From assembly GCA_024195585.1 (NCBI GenBank), contig SWBL01000294.1, positions 1 through 64,000 of the forward strand: a DNA stretch of 64,000 nucleotides, in the 5' to 3' direction. Below the pieces are notes generated by a model. It had not been told where the DNA came from. It searched no databases and was given only the letters and a program-made list of their open reading frames with translations. The position numbers and the translations under genes were made by a program. The DNA is from Aureobasidium sp. EXF-3400 (lineage: Eukaryota; Ascomycota; Dothideomycetes; Dothideales; Saccotheciaceae). Every line of letters begins with the position of its first letter. Positions within the stretch are counted from its first letter, which is position 1. Positions 52,934 through 63,963 of the stretch are shown here, piece by piece.

Positions 52934-54455
52934 ATGTTTTCCTTTCGCTCCAACTTCTTCTCAAACCTCCTATCTGGCGGCTATGGATCTGCCCTCAAGC
53001 TCGACTTGCCTCCTGTCGAGTCGATCGACATTGAAGAAACTCCCGAGAAACGAGCTAGAACACTCAAGCACCTGATCAAGGCCAATCACATCAATCACTC
53101 CATCATCTACCACCACCTCGAATTCCACAACCACGCTCCCCACGTATAACTCTCCTTCTTGCTCTGTTACCATTCCAGTCCGTGCTGAGGTTATATCCTC
53201 TAGATTCTGGGTTCCGCCTACTTCCTTGGTGCCAATGTCGACCAGTTAATGGACATTTATGAGAAAGAGTCCAAGGATCTCGAGCCATGGCAAGACTCAC
53301 CCTCGGAGATCTCAAGACATGACTGGCGCGATTACCTGGGAAAGAGAGAGTACGAAAGCTTCAGCGAGATAAACAACCATGGCGGCTGATACGACACTGC
53401 AGGTACCAGCGTGCGTGGGTAGACTTCCTTGAAGACCAGCTCGTCCAGTTTGGCTATGACTGGCGGGAGCTTCTCGATGACTTTTTGTACTCTGGCAAGC
53501 AGCCTCTGATCAACAATCTGATTGCCGGCCGTAAGTCGTCATCTCAGCCTCAAGAAGTGCCTCTCTAATCTGCTTCCAGTTGCACACCCTCTCATTCACC
53601 TGGGTTTCGCCCTCGAACTCGCTTCCCCTACTGTCGCCATCGAATCGCTGGCTCTAGTTGCCTCATTCTACAACCACCAGCATGTCTATCTCGATGACCC
53701 CTCGTACACCAAGCCTTCGCCTTGGTCCTCACAAGATCCGTTCGAAGTCATTCAAAAGGTGCATCAAGACTCTCGCCTCAATTCCTTCTTCCAAAAACCT
53801 GGAGAAGACAACTATGCCCCTTTGACCGAGGATAAAGAGAAGGAGGCTATTCTGCTCGAACACTGGAATAGCTGGACCGTCACGGACCCCAAGTCTCAAT
53901 TCGAAGCTGCTCAGCGTGCCGCTGTTGCTTTGCTAGTCGGTACACACGAGAAGGGCGAGAAGTTTGACTTCTTCCTCGTTCATGTCCTTACCAGCTCACA
54001 CGCTGTCCGCGTCATCGCTCCCTTGATTCGTGCCACATATCACCTTCCTCTGTTAAGACAATGGTGGTTGTTTTTGCTGACTGCTTACATCGGTCAACTT
54101 CGTCCAGCTATCGATAGGAGCAGAATCACAAATGTCGATCTCGCAGGGAGAGACTGGAAATGGGTAGCCGACCGAGCTGTCAACGGCGAATGGGCACAAG
54201 ATGCTCACTTTGTGAAAGGTATGCATGGCCAAACATCACTGTTTGTCGTCTTATGCTAACTGCTTTCTTCCCTTAGCCTGTCGCTCAATGCAAGAAGCCG
54301 CCAAAACCTGGGACGACGAAGATCAATATTTCTTGAAGGCTGCTGTTAAACTGTCTGAGGAGTTCAATGGTTGGGGCGGGTTCAGTGCCTCGTCAGAAGA
54401 TGAGGCAGAAGCCACGGCTTCAAATATTGGCTTTGCTGCAAGACATCATGGTTGA
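52934..54455 (+). CDS. Questin oxidase-like protein (DUF4243/AflY-type)
   Basis: Five exons, 52934-53143, 53204-53349, 53403-53530, 53580-54218 and 54277-54455, 433 aa. Questin-oxidase-like features are NHINHSIIYHHLEFHNHAPH, ILGSAYFLGANVDQL, WRDYLGKREYQRAWVDFLED, LVQFGYDWRELLDDFLY, LAHPLIHLGFALELAS and FDFFLVHVLTSSHAVRVIAP. In A. terreus geodin and in aflatoxin clusters, members oxidise or cleave anthraquinone-type intermediates in a Baeyer-Villiger-like step. No polyketide synthase or other biosynthetic gene is near, so a housekeeping or unknown role is as likely. Every intron junction restores the frame. Confidence 0.85.
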
Positions 54456-54930
54456 GGATATCGTTTTGTCGGAAACATTTGGGCAGCTTCAAGGGCGTTC
54501 GGTCATCATCAAATTGTATCCTGACGACTCTGATATTTTGATCATTCAATTTAGCCAGATCGAATCTTGCTGCTCCCAGGGCAATGCTGTGTTCTCATTT
54601 TGTGTCTTAACAGTTCGAACTAGAGCATTATGCCCAAGGGGATTCTAGAAGTGTATGGCAGGGTGACCGAAGACGTTGTCTGAATGAGCACCCTGTCTTT
54701 TGGCTGCGCGACCTTCATGTGACCCAAGCTACCCAACACATTCCTCTTCCCAATGGCCACGAACTTCAACATTGACAACGCTCGTTAACGCCTTGATTTG
54801 ACGCGATTTTAAAGCAGTCATCAAACAGTTTAGATCCTGCCTGAACATCTATGGGCGGTCCTTGAGCGTCACAACACGCTTCGGAGGGACAACAGCCCCT
54901 ACGACACGACTCTAATACACAACCGCGATC
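54456..54930. other. Intergenic, 475 bp
   Basis: Promoter region of the phosphodiesterase gene; no gene seen. Confidence 0.5.
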
Positions 54931-57108
54931 ATGTCCGACTATGGCAGAGCAGGGTTTCATCGCCCACCTCCAGCCGATATCAGCGACGAGTCGGCAAGTG
55001 ACTCGGACCATGATGACCTCGTGCGCCGGTCACGCACATCGACCGATATCAGACAGCTGGATCTGAAGATATTGGAACGAGAGGAAGAGGCGGAGAAACT
55101 GTTGGCTGGCGACCAGAGAGACCGAAGACTTCCAGGGCTTTTTGCGCGTAAAGATGGGCCATCGAGCAGCGTGAAGCTGAGCAAGAGGGAGCGCAGGAAG
55201 TACCAGCGTGAGGCACAACGCACAGGAAGGAAACAGCACAAAGAGGAGGAAGAGAGTGAACTCATGTATGACATGGAGGAAGGTCACAAGGACAGCTCCG
55301 ACTCGGCCAATTCATCAGACGTCGACAGGTTGAGATTAAAAGAGCTGCCACAAACCATTGAACGCCGCAGCTCACGACTCTGGAAGCTGACTGCTATCCA
55401 CATCGTCATCATCATCGCCTTCTTTGGCCTTCTACTTGGTGCTTATATGGCATCTCGCAACCATAAAACTCTAGCTCGCCCTCAACTGAATACTCTCACC
55501 AATGGCAGCTCTGTCTTCGCTCCAACCACTATCCTTATCTCGCTTGATGGATTCCGCGCTGACTTCCTCCATCGTAACATCACACCATCGTTGAACTCAT
55601 TTGTTCGAGCCGGTGTATCACCTGAGTACATGTCGCCAAGTTTTCCTTCTGTCACCTTCCCCAACCATTTCACCCTTGTAACTGGTCTGTATCCTGAAGC
55701 TCATGGTGTCGTTGGCAACAGCTTCTGGGACCCTGAGTTGAAAGAGGACTTCTACTACACAGATCCTGCCAGGAGCATGCAGCCCAAGTGGTGGAACGGA
55801 GAGCCTATCTGGGTTACCGCCGAAGAGCAAGACGTTCGCGCTGCAATTCACATGTGGCCTGGATCTGAAGCTCATATTGGTATTGAGCCTACCTTTGTCG
55901 ACAAATACCAAGGTCATGAATTACTTACAAATAAGGTCGATCGTATCCTTGGTCTGCTTGACCTTCCTGGGCCACATGACGAAGGCGCAAATTCTGACAG
56001 TCCAAGACCACAATTGATCGCTGCCTATGTGCCGGACGTTGATCGCGATGGTCATTTGTATGGTCCAAACAGTACTGAAATCAGATCCACTATTTCTAGT
56101 GTTGATAGCATGTTGGGCCAGCTGTTCTCTGGACTCGAGCAGCGAAATCTGACAGACATTGTAAACATTATCATTGTCTCTGACCACGGTATGGCCACTA
56201 CATCGACTTCTCGCTTGATCCAGCTCGACGACATCATCGATATGTCTGTCATCGAACGTACTGATGGATGGCCACTCTATGGACTTCGCCCAAAGAATGA
56301 TTCAGATATCGAGCCTCTATACAACCAATTGAAGCAAGAAGCGGCGAACATGAACGGTTTTGATGTCTATCTGAAGGATCGCGACATGCCTGAACGCTAT
56401 CATTTCTCACAAAACGACCGCATCGCACCACTGTGGGTGATACCCTGGACTGGATGGGCTATCGTGGTTAAAGAAGAGTTCGACGTCGCAGAGGCCAAGA
56501 AGACCGGCCAAGTGTACCATCCCCGAGGTGTGCATGGATACGACCATGAGCACCCGCTGATGCGCGCGATCTTCGTGGCCAGAGGTCCTGCTTTCCCTCA
56601 CACGCCTGGCAGCAAAGTGGAAGTCTTCCAGAATATTGAGGTCTACAACCTTGTCTGTGACTCTGTTGGAATTTTGCCCAAGCCAAATAATGGAACCCTC
56701 CGTCTACCGCTCAAGCCTATTGGATTGCATGATTCTATGCCACCTCAAGAGATTCCGGAAGATCTACCAGAAGACCCTGTTTCTAGTGAAGGGAGCAACG
56801 AGAAAATAACGTCTGATACATCCACAGCATCTATTAGGGCATCGTCCGAAGTCACGGAAACAATCTCAACCCCGACGCAAGCTTCACGACCCACAATCGC
56901 CACCACAGATGCGGCTACCCCATCACGACCAGTAATCCATGATGATGTGAGCCAGGAAGACGAAGATCAAAATGGCAAAGACACGAACTTATGGTGGGAC
57001 TGGGTCAAGGGGAAACTCGACGGTGCCAAAGGTTGGGCGACCGGGTTATACGATACAGTATCCGACAAAATCTCGGGCGCTGCAGCGAACTCAGGAAACA
57101 GCAGATAA
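54931..57108 (+). CDS. npp1: Type II membrane nucleotide pyrophosphatase/phosphodiesterase (NPP family)
   Basis: Single exon, 725 aa. A cytosolic charged N-terminus (1-150) precedes one transmembrane helix (about 153-173, AIHIVIIIAFFGLLLGAYMA). The lumenal alkaline-phosphatase-like catalytic domain follows (about 198-620): ISLDGFRADF (Asp206 metal ligand), SVTFPNHFTLVTGLYPEAHG (Thr242 nucleophile), YVPDVDRDGHLYGPNS and IVSDHGMATT, then PRGVHGYDHEHPLMRAIFVA. These are the metal-site motifs of NPP enzymes. Several NxS/T sites suggest glycosylation. The C-terminus is Ser/Thr-rich. Yeast Npp1/Npp2 hydrolyse extracellular nucleotides under phosphate starvation; phosphate control here is inferred, not seen. 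Confidence 0.93.
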   Translation: MSDYGRAGFHRPPPADISDESASDSDHDDLVRRSRTSTDIRQLDLKILEREEEAEKLLAGDQRDRRLPGLFARKDGPSSSVKLSKRERRKYQREAQRTGRKQHKEEEESELMYDMEEGHKDSSDSANSSDVDRLRLKELPQTIERRSSRLWKLTAIHIVIIIAFFGLLLGAYMASRNHKTLARPQLNTLTNGSSVFAPTTILISLDGFRADFLHRNITPSLNSFVRAGVSPEYMSPSFPSVTFPNHFTLVTGLYPEAHGVVGNSFWDPELKEDFYYTDPARSMQPKWWNGEPIWVTAEEQDVRAAIHMWPGSEAHIGIEPTFVDKYQGHELLTNKVDRILGLLDLPGPHDEGANSDSPRPQLIAAYVPDVDRDGHLYGPNSTEIRSTISSVDSMLGQLFSGLEQRNLTDIVNIIIVSDHGMATTSTSRLIQLDDIIDMSVIERTDGWPLYGLRPKNDSDIEPLYNQLKQEAANMNGFDVYLKDRDMPERYHFSQNDRIAPLWVIPWTGWAIVVKEEFDVAEAKKTGQVYHPRGVHGYDHEHPLMRAIFVARGPAFPHTPGSKVEVFQNIEVYNLVCDSVGILPKPNNGTLRLPLKPIGLHDSMPPQEIPEDLPEDPVSSEGSNEKITSDTSTASIRASSEVTETISTPTQASRPTIATTDAATPSRPVIHDDVSQEDEDQNGKDTNLWWDWVKGKLDGAKGWATGLYDTVSDKISGAAANSGNSR

Positions 57109-57732
57109 CCTCAAAACGTTTCATTCAAAGCAACTCAAGTTTGAGGTTGTTGCCTTCAATTTGACAATCTACTTGGTGTTCCTCTTGATGTGGAGAAAAT
57201 GCGTTCTGATGATGAAGCTTCATAGAGCATACTGAAACACAATTCCGAGCTTCCCCATTCAGTCTGGGAAGGCTCACGCACGACAAATGTTTCAGCGAAT
57301 ACAGATCATAGGGGCTATATGTACCTTATGATCATACCGACAGCGCGTTTCCTATCGACTGTTTCCTGCGATAATGAGGTTGACCTGATCACCTATCAAT
57401 TGCCACGTGCCTTGCAGATTTTGCACACGCTATTTTGCTCCATGCTTATTTTCTCTCCAGAAACAAACTCTATCCTGCTACAGTTTCGAGCCTTCACTAA
57501 CGCATCTAACTGATGCCCAGGAAACGCATGCTTTTTGCTAAGTCAGCAAGTGCTGGGACTTTGTAGTATAAGATCGCCCTCGTTTCCCGCCCCTTTCTTT
57601 TTCCTTTCGTCTCTTGTAGTTCCAGCAAAAAGTGCCGTTATCATTATCGCCTTACAGCTAAGTACTCAAGAACAACCATCTCCATATCGTATCAGAACCA
57701 GATTCTTTTACCTTATCTCGCCAAAACTCATA
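57109..57732. other. Intergenic, 624 bp
   Basis: Holds the NPP 3' UTR and the promoter of the amidoligase-like gene. Only short frames. Confidence 0.5.
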
Positions 57733-59121
57733 ATGGCTTCCTCCAACTACAACATTACTTTTGGACTTGAGTATGAACTCAAGCTCCGTGTCACGGCAAG
57801 TCAACTCCAACAGGAGCTCCAAAGTGACCCTACCACCAAGAACATCGAGGTCGTTACAGATGCTGGTCAAGTTCGCCTCTCAAAGGTTGGACCCCAGTAT
57901 CTTCAGAACGATTACCTCAACTTCGCTTTCCGCGACAATGTCAGCCATCCCCAGAGAACAACTCTGGTCAGTAAGGTTACTGGAGAGCAATGCCAATTCC
58001 GCGGTTACTCTACGGAGTCCCTAAGAATCGTTCAAAAACGCCTCCAGGCCGTTTCTGGCTACGAAGCAACAGCTATCTACCAGGGTCAAGGTAAGCAGGC
58101 AGACTTTTCATCTGCGCCTCTTTATCTGACCCATGATGCCAGTCTCAATGGCCTCAACAAAGCTGCCAAGATCGCCACAGGTCTGTGTACTTCAGACCAG
58201 GCCGATACCACAGACTTCATTGGAACAGAGATTGTGACTGCCCCTCGCAACTCACCCCAGGAAGCCTGTGATGAAGCCAACAAGATCTCGACAGCCCTTC
58301 GTAGCGATGGACTCGGCTATCTCATTGACGATGAATGTGCCATGCACATCCACGTCGGCAACCAGGACGGCACTCGCTTCAACATCAAAACACTACAACA
58401 CCTCGCTTACCTCGTTCTGATCTATGAGCATGAATTTGCTCGTATGACTGTACCTCGTAAGCGTGGAAGTGATTTCGAGACCAGATCAAACCGCCTCGAT
58501 TTTGCTACCGAATGTCCGTCCCCAGAACCACAACACGCATATTTGTGCGACCAACAGGGTGTAAACACTGAAGGATCTGTGGAAGTCGTCTGGAACTACC
58601 AGTCGCTCTCAGAAATCCGTAAAGCCCTGTTCGACGATGTAGACTCAGCAGAGGACCCTTACAAAGCCTTCGTCAACCTCATGGGCGACAAGGGTCACAT
58701 CGTCAACTTTTCATACAGCGCTCGCGACATCACCAATAACGAGCCTGCAGCCACCGTCGAATTCAGACAACACCAGGGCACTCTCAATGGCGACGATGTT
58801 CTTCACTGGGCTCGTCACTGTACAACCCTCGTCGCCTTGGCCCAAAAACACACCGACAACAACACCCAATACCCCATCGCCACCTGGAAAGACAACATCG
58901 ACATCGAACAACTGTGGAGGGAGATGAAACTGCCCGAATCAACCAAGCACTTCTATCGTAACCGTATTGAGGAGTATGATGAGCGTTGGCCCGACGTGCA
59001 CCAAACTCCTCTTTGCGAACCCGACATGGTTTTCGACGATGATTTTTCTTTTTCTGACGAAGAGTCCGAGGACTCTGAACCAAACATGACAGAAGAAGCT
59101 GATGTACAGGAGAAGTGTTGA
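57733..59121 (+). CDS. Amidoligase-like (ATP-grasp-independent, PF12224-type) protein
   Basis: Single exon, 462 aa from MASSNYNITFGLEYEL; the frame continues upstream but without an ATG. Signature elements of the fungal amidoligase family are the N-terminal FGLEYEL (Glu-x-Glu), the middle ECAMHIHVGNQDG (His-x-His-Val) and the C-terminal TVEFRQHQGTLNGDD (EFRQHxGT). TEIVTAPRNSP and YLVLIYEHEFARM lie in expected positions. These glutamine-synthetase-fold enzymes are predicted to form amide bonds between peptides or amines and carboxylates; substrates are unknown. The last 35 residues are strongly acidic (DDDFSFSDEESEDSEP). No peptide-substrate partner is adjacent. Confidence 0.8.
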   Translation: MASSNYNITFGLEYELKLRVTASQLQQELQSDPTTKNIEVVTDAGQVRLSKVGPQYLQNDYLNFAFRDNVSHPQRTTLVSKVTGEQCQFRGYSTESLRIVQKRLQAVSGYEATAIYQGQGKQADFSSAPLYLTHDASLNGLNKAAKIATGLCTSDQADTTDFIGTEIVTAPRNSPQEACDEANKISTALRSDGLGYLIDDECAMHIHVGNQDGTRFNIKTLQHLAYLVLIYEHEFARMTVPRKRGSDFETRSNRLDFATECPSPEPQHAYLCDQQGVNTEGSVEVVWNYQSLSEIRKALFDDVDSAEDPYKAFVNLMGDKGHIVNFSYSARDITNNEPAATVEFRQHQGTLNGDDVLHWARHCTTLVALAQKHTDNNTQYPIATWKDNIDIEQLWREMKLPESTKHFYRNRIEEYDERWPDVHQTPLCEPDMVFDDDFSFSDEESEDSEPNMTEEADVQEKC

Positions 59122-61257
59122 AGAGTGTGCAAACCCTTACAAGGGTGCTCCCTTGACATTGAGGAATGACAATTTGTAATGGCAGGCGATGGTGGTATTT
59201 TTGTAAGCATGTGCAATGTTTCTTGTATCTCTTTTACCACTGAGCAATGGCTTTCGCCAGTGGTTTTTTAACGAGGCAAGAATGCTGTGCGATTGTTGAG
59301 CATTACATTGTAACTTGCGAGTTTTGTTCAGTTGTTGGTTATATACGTACTGTCTGGATATTACGATGTTCAGATTTTGGTACTCAAGAAAAGAAAGCCC
59401 ATTCTACTTAAACTCGTCTTTGTGCCTTCCTTCTCTCCAATGTGACATGTATCTTCACACTGATTTCATCTGCATGTGCACCCTGTCCTGGACAATGATT
59501 GATCTTATGATCCTCACTGACACGACGCACTCGGATAGCTGCAGGAAACTTGCATCAAACACAGAACTTCCATTACTCATCGTCGAGTTCTCGAGTCTGT
59601 TGAGGACACGACAGCAGTCGATGATGTGCTTTAGTCTGTGTCTTCTGTTAAGCGCCACCATGTCCACTCTTTCGTGAAGCAAGGAAACAAGCGTGGTGCT
59701 TTATTCCCATCCAAACGCCATGTGGTGCAGAAGTGAGAAACGAGTCAAGGTTCTGTCGATCTCGTTGATCGTGGATCGGAACTCAACAACCGATGCAAGG
59801 ACAAGGAATACTCAGAGTTTTAAATGCAAGTCACTGGCTGCACGGCACGAAGGCAGGAGCAGACGACGTGTCGCGTTTCGCAAAATTGTGTAGTAGGTAT
59901 GTCACTCTAGAGTTACTTAAAGATGTGTCTATGAGGATAATCATCAAACTGAGACGGTGTTGTCCCCTTGAAAGGAGGATCTGCTGTCAAGACTCATTGG
60001 GCACTACCCACCTCGGTGTTTGGTGGAGAACGACCTTGCTCGTGTTAGAAATCGGAAAGCCACAAGCTTTCCACGATCATGACGACAACAAACTTCCCTT
60101 GCAAGGCAGGTGCATGACCAGAGCTGCATGCAGCAAGGTCAAAAAATTAGGACGAGGTGTATTTTTCCAGCCATCTCTGCACTGCTTGTACGTCCGATGG
60201 ATGGATAAATGAATGAATGGTTGTTCTTTGTCGCGATGTTGAGGTGACTTGTGCATACGCACCAACAGTGGGGTCTTCTTGCACGGGTCCTGAACGAGAG
60301 GCGATCACTCCGCTTTCACATTTTTTCAGGGTTACCTTTGACCACTTGCGCACAGTGACCTCGATGGCCATGGTTTGGGGCTACGGAGAAGTCCACCACC
60401 GGGACACCCGGTCCAACTGCGCACCAAATGATGAGCGACAACATAGCATGTGATGATTGGCTCAACAAGCTCATGGCAAGCAGGCGAAAGTGTTTCTGTT
60501 CGCGCGGCTGTTCCTGGCGCTTGCGTGAGGCAGAGCAAAGCCAAGATGCACAACAATCCTTCTGGCCAGGTCGAAAGTCGACGGGTACCTGAATCTAGAG
60601 ACAGGTTCTTGGGAAGTCGCGCCGTGGCTCCAACCTTTTTCACGTTCTTCAAGATTTCGGTGGCCCTTAGCCGCACGTCTTCAACCAACTTTCAACCTCG
60701 TCTCCACATCCGAACATCAACCCATCATGGTCCATCCCTGCGCACCGGACGGGCCGTGACCCACAATCAACCAACACGCGCGGGATTGCCGCCGAGAGAA
60801 GTCCAAGTCAACCGCATTGTGCACAGCGCACCGCGCCTGCAGCTGCCAGAAGGTAAATCCTCTTCTTTTTGCATTTCTGCACATTCTCATTCGTTGCTGC
60901 TCGCCCCGTCGTTGACACGCGGTGGATGGTGGGCTTGTACGCCGATTCGACGAGAGAACGAGCTTCTGAAAAACTTTGGGTAAAAGACTTCAGCATGGGC
61001 AGCACGTCCATTATGAGCGCGTATATATACTGTTGTAGGTCTCTCTCCCAATTGTGCTTTTCCTTTCCATCCAACAGTCTTTACTTTCCTCTCTCTCAAC
61101 CACTCCCTTTGCGCCAGGTTCCTGTGGAATCGGCAGACACTCCTTATCGGTTTCTATACCATCACCCCAACATCGTTGTATACTCGTTTAGCCAGTTGAT
61201 CTCGGCATTTCACTCCCTTTGTCTACATCTTTCACTACGAAGAAACCATCAGACAAA
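59122..61257. other. Gene-poor region of 2.1 kb
   Basis: Frames are short (up to 177 aa, at 60450-60983) and lack domains or splice support. The right end is the promoter of the secreted gene at 61258, with a TATA box at 61022. Confidence 0.45.
61022..61029 (+). promoter_or_regulatory. TATA box upstream of secreted-protein gene
   Basis: TATATATA, followed by a CT-rich stretch, lies about 230 bp before the ATG at 61258. This resembles the promoter of a strongly regulated gene. Confidence 0.5.
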
Positions 61258-61935
61258 ATGCAGTTCTTTATCTCCACTGTTTTGAGCATTCTTGCTGCCA
61301 CTGCAGCTGCTCTGCCCACTGAGAAGGTTCTCCAAAAGAGAGGCACCATCTCTGCAACTCCTCACGTTGAGTACAGCTCCAGCGTTGGCGTCCTTGGATG
61401 CAAGATCGACACCAACAGAGTTGCCTACTGGCCCATGAGCGTTGGTTGTGACAACATGTGTGTCAAGGTCAGCTACCAAGGCCGTTCTCTCCATCTCCTC
61501 CGCGTCGACCAATCTGGAGGTGCCTACGACATGAGCTACGATGCATGGAACACTCTTGTCACTGGACAGAACGCTACTGTCGACCCTACCATGGGCGGTG
61601 GTGTCGACATGGATTACGAGAGCGTCGACATGGACGAGTGCGCGCACCTTCTCCACGACTCTGACGGCAAGCTCGGTTTCTCCGCTGCCAACAGCATGAA
61701 TTTCATCGCTTCCTGTATCAGCGAGCCCGAGAGCTGGGTTGCCAAGAACTACGGTCTCTGGAACATCTACAACCCCACCTGCACCAACGGTGTCGATGTG
61801 CAGTGCACTTTGGACTTGAGCGTCAGCAACCAGCCTTCATGCGGAAACAGCACCCTCGGCATCAACACTCCTCTTACCAGCCAGAACGTCACCAACATCG
61901 CTTACGGGACTGGAGCTCGTGTTGCTGCCGCTTAA
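61258..61935 (+). CDS. Secreted protein with Kex2 site, possible double-psi beta-barrel
   Basis: Single exon, 225 aa. Signal peptide about 1-18 (MQFFISTVLSILAATAAA), short propeptide ending LQKR (Kex2 site at about 27-28), then a mature domain with several Cys (VLGCKID, VGCDNMCVKVSY, ECAHLL, ASCISEP, PTCTNG, DVQCTL). HLLRVDQSGGAYDMSYDAWN resembles the substrate-groove motif of expansin/RlpA-like double-psi barrels, but this is a weak inference. The protein is likely an abundant wall or effector-type secreted protein; the strong promoter and Kex2 processing support export. No catalytic motif. Confidence 0.8.
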   Translation: MQFFISTVLSILAATAAALPTEKVLQKRGTISATPHVEYSSSVGVLGCKIDTNRVAYWPMSVGCDNMCVKVSYQGRSLHLLRVDQSGGAYDMSYDAWNTLVTGQNATVDPTMGGGVDMDYESVDMDECAHLLHDSDGKLGFSAANSMNFIASCISEPESWVAKNYGLWNIYNPTCTNGVDVQCTLDLSVSNQPSCGNSTLGINTPLTSQNVTNIAYGTGARVAAA

Positions 61936-63318
61936 GTGACGCCTATCCGTTCGACATGTCGAAGGTTTCACGACTTCTGGAGCCAGTCAACAACATTCAT
62001 TCGCTTCTTGTCACTCCTTTACCAACACTTCTTACCATTCTCCTGTCTTGAAGACAGCAGCAATTTCTTCTTCCTTTTCTTCACCAGTTGTGCTTTTGAA
62101 AGTGCCTGCATGCAGGCCGCACAAACTCGGGACACGATTTTATCGATTTGGGGGCTTCATTTTTTGCGGTTTCACATGCCGAATCCTTTTTTAGACACGA
62201 TTTTGAGATGCTTTTATGACTTTGAACAAAAAGAGAGAGAAACAGGAAAAAGTTCTATATGAACAGAAAAATTCAGCAATTTTTATCATTCATATGTTTG
62301 CTGTCCGTATTCTTGTGAAGTTGCATCGTCGTCGTGGTGGTTTTATGGTTGCACAGCGATGCGAGTGTATGAGTATGTATGCGCACAAAGCATAAGCACA
62401 ATTTGTGTCGATAATGATGGCATTTTCGATGTCAACAAGAGCAGCTTCTTCTGGGCCGAAGGCATCGCGGCTTCCTTGTTGACCTCACTTCAACACGGGA
62501 CTGCTAAATGTAAGCAGCCATAGATCTAAAGGCAGCTGCGAAGATGAAATGCCATCGGTGTTGGGGACACGTCAAGCATCACAAGCAACTGGCTGACAAG
62601 ATATTTTCCCAAGATGTTGCCCAGGCACACCACAAAACAGTAAAGCCCAAGGACGATTGGTTCAATCCACACCGTCCACCCAGGAAACCATACCAACAGA
62701 GCGACACGCCAGCTGCCAAGGATTTGGTCCTTGTAGCTGCCCAACTCGATATGTCCTTGTGTGTTAAGAGTATTCGCGATGAATACTGCAGTATGAACAG
62801 GCATAATACTTGAACTTCATCGCTATTCTTGGCTGTAAGATTGTCAGACCGGACACGCAGTACGCACACGTACAGGATTCCACGTTGCACATGATCTCTC
62901 CAAGTCCAATAAACTCAGGTGTCGTCGCCATCTTCCAACATCTTCGAAAACTACATAGGATGTATCTACTTGGCGGTTTATTTTCTCAGGCAGGCCGCGT
63001 CTTCTTCGCTGCTATGAGTGAACAATGAACTACCAACTATGTACTCACGAGTCACATGTTGGTGACTACCAACGCTCGTTGACATACGCAACAAGATTGC
63101 GACGACGCGGTTTCCTTGACAGAGAGAGGGAGTAATCGATGTCGAGAGTAACCTTCGAAACCATGGTATAGGTATAAATGCCCAAGTGATGGTCTCGTTC
63201 TTTGCAAGCATCAAGTCACAACTTTTCTCCAGAGCATCTGAACCTCGTATCCTCAGCTACACGACTCGACACTCATCACTTTCTTGAGCCAGAGATCAGA
63301 GACATTCTGACATACAAG
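61936..63318. other. Intergenic, 1.38 kb
   Basis: Separates the two secreted-protein genes. Frames are short and overlapping; nothing recognised apart from the TATA box at the right end. Confidence 0.5.
63173..63178 (+). promoter_or_regulatory. TATA box upstream of secreted-protein gene
   Basis: TATAAA in the sequence GGTATAAATGC lies 141 bp before the ATG at 63319. Confidence 0.55.
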
Positions 63319-63963
63319 ATGCATTTCTCAACCGCAACCAAGATCCTGGCTTTGATTGCCATCACCACCACTGCCACAGCAACCAAATCTCGCCGTCAGG
63401 CAGCTGACGTCTGCATGCTCGACTCCGTCACCAGCAACCCCTCATCAGACGATATTAAAGCGTCCATCAACCAATGGAATATCGATGTCAACACTGTAAA
63501 CGCTTTCCTCAACCAAGCCAGTGGATTTGCCCACGGCATGGAGATCCAAAACGCCACCATGCAAACCCTGCTCTTCGCTCAAGACGAGCCCTGCCAGCTC
63601 AAGACTCTAATCAGCAACAGCGATTTCATTGGCGGTGACACAGATGCCTTCAACTGTGCTGCCATGGATCTGATGACCGTTTTCGACACACACGTCCTTC
63701 AAAACCTCAGGACTATTATCATGTCACCTAGTGACAGCGATGTCATCAATCATGCCATTAGCGACATCAATACTTTCAGATGCTGCAACGTCTTGCCGGA
63801 TGCAAAGATCCTTTGGTTGGATTCTGCTACGGATGCTGGTATTGCTGATCAGGTCAATACTACCCCTGGACTTGAGGATGCTTGTGCCAATATTGATTGT
63901 GGTAACGTGGCCACGGCTGCTAATTGCACTTCTCTCAATAATGGAAGCAATCCCTTGAAGTAA
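63319..63963 (+). CDS. Small secreted cysteine-containing protein
   Basis: Single exon, 214 aa. Signal peptide about 1-21 (MHFSTATKILALIAITTTAT), possible dibasic processing site (SRR at about 23-25), then a mature, mostly helical-looking domain with eight cysteines including a CC pair (RCCNVLP) and a terminal DACANIDCGN. Several N-glycosylation sites (NAT, NTT, NCT, NGS). Composition and size fit a fungal secreted/effector-like protein. No family recognised. The next gene, if any, lies beyond the edge. Confidence 0.8.
   Translation: MHFSTATKILALIAITTTATATKSRRQAADVCMLDSVTSNPSSDDIKASINQWNIDVNTVNAFLNQASGFAHGMEIQNATMQTLLFAQDEPCQLKTLISNSDFIGGDTDAFNCAAMDLMTVFDTHVLQNLRTIIMSPSDSDVINHAISDINTFRCCNVLPDAKILWLDSATDAGIADQVNTTPGLEDACANIDCGNVATAANCTSLNNGSNPLK

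Noticed and set aside
60450..60983. 177-aa plus-strand open frame
   Set aside because: No domain, frame crosses promoter-like sequence, competing antisense frames.
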